In this document: positions 13,625-15,617 of the stretch, piece after piece | Position numbering within the stretch: the first letter of the stretch is position 1 | Layout: each line of letters begins with the position of its first letter | DNA from: an uncultured Collinsella sp. | GTDB taxonomy: Bacteria > Actinomycetota > Coriobacteriia > Coriobacteriales > Coriobacteriaceae | DNA length: 15,617 nucleotides | Assembly (NCBI GenBank): GCA_937997605.1 | Contig: CALLFD010000270.1 | Coordinates: 1 to 15,617 of the forward strand | Direction of reading: 5' to 3' | Position numbers and translations under genes: made by a program | The notes under the pieces: model-generated | What the model saw: the letters and a program-made list of their open reading frames with translations, nothing else | The model's database searches: none | Told to the model about the DNA's origin: nothing

Positions 13625-14929
13625 CTACTGGTTGTCAGCAGCCGAGAAATCCATATCGAGCGAGGAAACGGCCCAGCCGATATGGTTGTCGGAGCGCACG
13701 AATTTGACGGTGTACTCCTGCTCGCCGCCCTTGGACAGCGATGCCTTCACCTTAGCGGTCGTCTCGGTCATGGACTGATCCATGCCCTCGACGGACACGG
13801 TGGCACCCTGCGGAATCGAAGAGATGATCATCGACTTGACGTCCTCGGACAGGCTCGAGGCCAGGCAAGACTCGGCCTTTGCGGTGTCACCGTCGCCGGC
13901 AGCCTGGAACAGATCGGTAACGACAGACTCCTGAGACGGGAAGCCAAAGCCGCGCGTGTAGGCAAAGCCCAGACCGCCCGCAGCGATCAAAATGAGCAGA
14001 AGCAGCACGATGAAGACTTTGAGACCCGTGTGGCGATGGCGACGACGGACCTTGGCCTGCTTACGGTCCTGACGGTCCTGCTGGACCATCTCGGACTCGG
14101 ACAGCGTAAAGAAGCCGGTGTCCGAGGGATCGGGCATAAACTGACCGGTCGCGCCCGTAGGATCGAGCGGGTCGACGGCGGGAGCGTCCATCGCGGGCGC
14201 CGGAGCCGTGGCCATAGCCGTCTGGGCAGACAGCGCGGCAAGCGAATCGTGCACGCGGGCAAGCTCGTCGGCCTGCTCAGAGGTGAGCTGGTAGATGCCA
14301 TCGGCAGTAGCGGCGTTAAAGGCGTCGAGTGCGTCGGAGGGGCGGCCGGCGGCAGAAAGCGCCTGACCCATGCCGGCGTTGAGCGCACGCGTATCGTCGC
14401 GGGGGCCGGCAAAGTCGATAGCCGTACGGTAGGTCTCCACGGCATCCGCCGGACGGCCGAGCTTAATGAAGCAACGACCGAGCTCGCCGAGTGCGGCGGC
14501 AGGAGCCGGATTGGCGCCGTCTATGGCAGCCTGACGGAAGGCGGTACCCGCGTTGGCATAGTCGCCCGACTGGAACAGCGCGTTACCCAGGCCCAGATAG
14601 GCCTTGAACGGCGTGGCATAGGAAGCATCCTGCGTAGCAGCAGAGAACGCCTGGGCGGCCGTCGTGTAGTCGCCCACGGCGGCGAGTGCCTTGCCGCGGT
14701 TGGTGAGCAGCGCGCCGCGCTTGCCGTAGGTGCCGTCATTGAGGGCAGCGGCGTAGGCCTCGGCGGCCTCGGCATACATGCCCAGGTGCATCAAGGCGTT
14801 GCCGCGAAGGTGATCGGCCTCGCCCATAATCTCATCGGGAGTTTTTGCCGCCCCAAGCATCTGGGCTGCAGCGGAAAAATCACCCGCGCGGTAAGCGGCG
14901 CGGCCCTGTTGGATCAGCTGGCTATTCAA
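13625..14929 (-). CDS. TPR-repeat protein with one membrane span and an outer domain
   Basis: I recognise the architecture but not a named family. Residues 1-235 are Ala-rich tetratricopeptide-like helices, such as GRAAYRAGDFSAAAQML (9-25), GNALFQSGDYANAGTAFRQA (115-134) and GRCFIKLGRPADAVETYRTA (151-170). A Pro/Ala-rich linker follows (238-270), then a basic stretch KVRRRHRH (293-300) and a single membrane span (about 303-325). The C-terminal domain (about 332-434) has alternating helix and strand, reminiscent of NTF2-like/DUF4878 lipoprotein domains. The basic residues put the TPR part in the cytoplasm and the last domain outside. The start is TTG at 14929, with AAAGGGG upstream next to the TAA of the isomerase gene, so the pair is co-translated. 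It could sense or scaffold envelope proteins; no catalytic motif is seen. Confidence 0.85.
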   Translation of the reverse strand: MNSQLIQQGRAAYRAGDFSAAAQMLGAAKTPDEIMGEADHLRGNALMHLGMYAEAAEAYAAALNDGTYGKRGALLTNRGKALAAVGDYTTAAQAFSAATQDASYATPFKAYLGLGNALFQSGDYANAGTAFRQAAIDGANPAPAAALGELGRCFIKLGRPADAVETYRTAIDFAGPRDDTRALNAGMGQALSAAGRPSDALDAFNAATADGIYQLTSEQADELARVHDSLAALSAQTAMATAPAPAMDAPAVDPLDPTGATGQFMPDPSDTGFFTLSESEMVQQDRQDRKQAKVRRRHRHTGLKVFIVLLLLILIAAGGLGFAYTRGFGFPSQESVVTDLFQAAGDGDTAKAESCLASSLSEDVKSMIISSIPQGATVSVEGMDQSMTETTAKVKASLSKGGEQEYTVKFVRSDNHIGWAVSSLDMDFSAADNQ

Positions 14930-14940
14930 GGAAGTCCCCT

Positions 14941-15483
14941 TTACTCGTGAACGATCTCGACATGGACGATCTCGTCGCCGGCACGCAGCTGCGAAATCAC
15001 ATCGAGACCCTCGACCGTGGTACCAAAGACGGTGTAACCGGAATCGAGGTTATGCTGGGCACCCAAGCAGAAGTAGAACTGCGAACCCGCGGAATCGGGG
15101 TCCATGGAGCGTGCCATGGCAAGGGCACCATCGACATGGCTGTTCAGCGGATTGGTGGCAAACTCGCCCTTGATGCAGTAGCCGGGGCCACCGGTACCGG
15201 GCATGCCGTCGGGGCCCTCAAGACCGGCAGCGACGTCGGCGCCGGACATGTCGCGGGTATTGGGGTCGCCGCCCTGGATGACAAAACCGGGCACATAGCG
15301 ATGGAACTTAAGGCCATCATAGAAGCCCATCGTGGAAAGCTCGCAGAAGTTCGCGACATGAATGGGAGCGCCCTCGCCGTCAAACTTGACCTTGATGGTA
15401 CCCTTCGACGTCTCGATAACGGCGCACTCGTCGCCGGCAAGCTGATACTCGGGCGTGTAGAGCTCTTTCTTAAAACCAAACAT
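14941..15483 (-). CDS. Cyclophilin-type peptidyl-prolyl cis-trans isomerase
   Basis: The enzyme speeds cis-trans flipping of prolyl bonds during protein folding. The 180-residue protein has one cyclophilin domain after about 18 residues: FHRYVPGFVIQGGDP (60-74) with the catalytic Arg62 and Gln70, GALAMARSMDPDSAGSQFYF (119-138) and LDSGYTVFGT (146-155). The position equivalent to the cyclosporin-contacting Trp of human cyclophilin A appears to be Asn145. No signal peptide is present, so it should be cytoplasmic, as for PpiB-type enzymes. The start is ATG at 15483 with GGAAGGA upstream. It is the first gene after a good promoter and is followed 11 bases later by the TPR gene, which suggests a two-gene unit. 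Confidence 0.95.
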   Translation of the reverse strand: MFGFKKELYTPEYQLAGDECAVIETSKGTIKVKFDGEGAPIHVANFCELSTMGFYDGLKFHRYVPGFVIQGGDPNTRDMSGADVAAGLEGPDGMPGTGGPGYCIKGEFATNPLNSHVDGALAMARSMDPDSAGSQFYFCLGAQHNLDSGYTVFGTTVEGLDVISQLRAGDEIVHVEIVHE

Positions 15484-15522
15484 GTGGTTCCTTCCTCGTG
15501 CGTTTAAAGCATATTTGTACGA

Positions 15523-15552
15523 ATTGTAGCAATAAGCATGCGCTTACATCAA
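15523..15552 (-). promoter_or_regulatory. Sigma-70-type promoter for the isomerase-TPR operon
   Basis: On the minus strand TTGATG (15552-15547) and TACAAT (15528-15523) are 18 bases apart, matching the -35 and -10 consensus at four and five of six positions. Transcription would start near 15516, giving a leader of about 33 bases before the isomerase ATG at 15483. The spacer contains an imperfect palindrome (15533-15546, TAAGC/GCTTA arms around four bases) placed where a repressor could bind. The rest of the 134 bases up to the window edge shows no gene that I can support. Confidence 0.6.
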
Positions 15553-15617
15553 TTGCGCACGTAGGTTATGCCGACTATGGCGAACTAATTTTAGGAACGC
15601 TGCTGCGGCTTCCAGGA

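Noticed and set aside
13589..14950. Plus-strand open frame of 453 codons opposite the TPR gene
   Set aside because: It mirrors the TPR gene in a GC-rich region where stop codons are rare on the opposite strand. The product is Gly/Arg/His-rich with no recognisable domain, while the minus strand encodes clear TPR helices and a membrane span.
1..15617. Mobile elements, CRISPR arrays, phage genes, tRNA or rRNA
   Set aside because: No transposase or integrase motif, spaced direct repeats, cloverleaf or rRNA-like stretch was seen. The window is almost fully covered by core genes on one strand.

Overview
The window carries sixteen protein genes, all read from the minus strand, in one dense block of conserved housekeeping genes. 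No RNA gene, mobile element, CRISPR array or plus-strand gene is supported. The GC-rich third positions, frequent TTG starts, gene order and protein sequences suggest a Coriobacteriia-type actinobacterium, possibly close to Collinsella. That placement is inference from protein style, not from a search.

In transcription order (high to low coordinates): (1) 15483-13625, a cyclophilin-type peptidyl-prolyl isomerase and a TPR protein with one membrane span, behind a good sigma-70-type promoter. (2) 13509-6601, a stable hairpin, then the rod-shape set mreB-mreC-mreD-mrdA(PBP2)-rodA and an uncharacterised DUF697/YcjF-like protein. (3) 6590-3904, a TIGR03960-type radical SAM protein overlapping its TIGR03936/DUF2344 partner by ATGA. 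(4) 3836-3171, rplU (L21) and rpmA (L27), with a strong promoter whose -35 box contains the stop codon of the previous gene. (5) 3086-1, after an intrinsic-terminator-like hairpin: obgE, nadD, yqeK and the start of rsfS, which runs off the window edge.

The genes link cell-wall elongation (MreB filaments, MreC/D scaffold, RodA glycosyltransferase, PBP2 transpeptidase) with ribosome production (L21, L27, Obg, RsfS), NAD synthesis (NadD) and Ap4A turnover (YqeK). From family knowledge, this is a compact form of an old cluster seen in clostridia and actinobacteria. Genes often found in it (minCD/E, the RNase G/E gene, prp/ysxB, yhbY, a lytR-type gene) are absent here.

The least explained parts are the radical SAM/DUF2344 pair without an RNase gene beside it, the DUF697 protein after rodA, the TPR membrane protein before mreB, and a perfect 12-bp inverted repeat inside the first codons of mreC. 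Six of sixteen genes appear to start with TTG, and TAG is the commonest stop, often fused to the next gene's Shine-Dalgarno.
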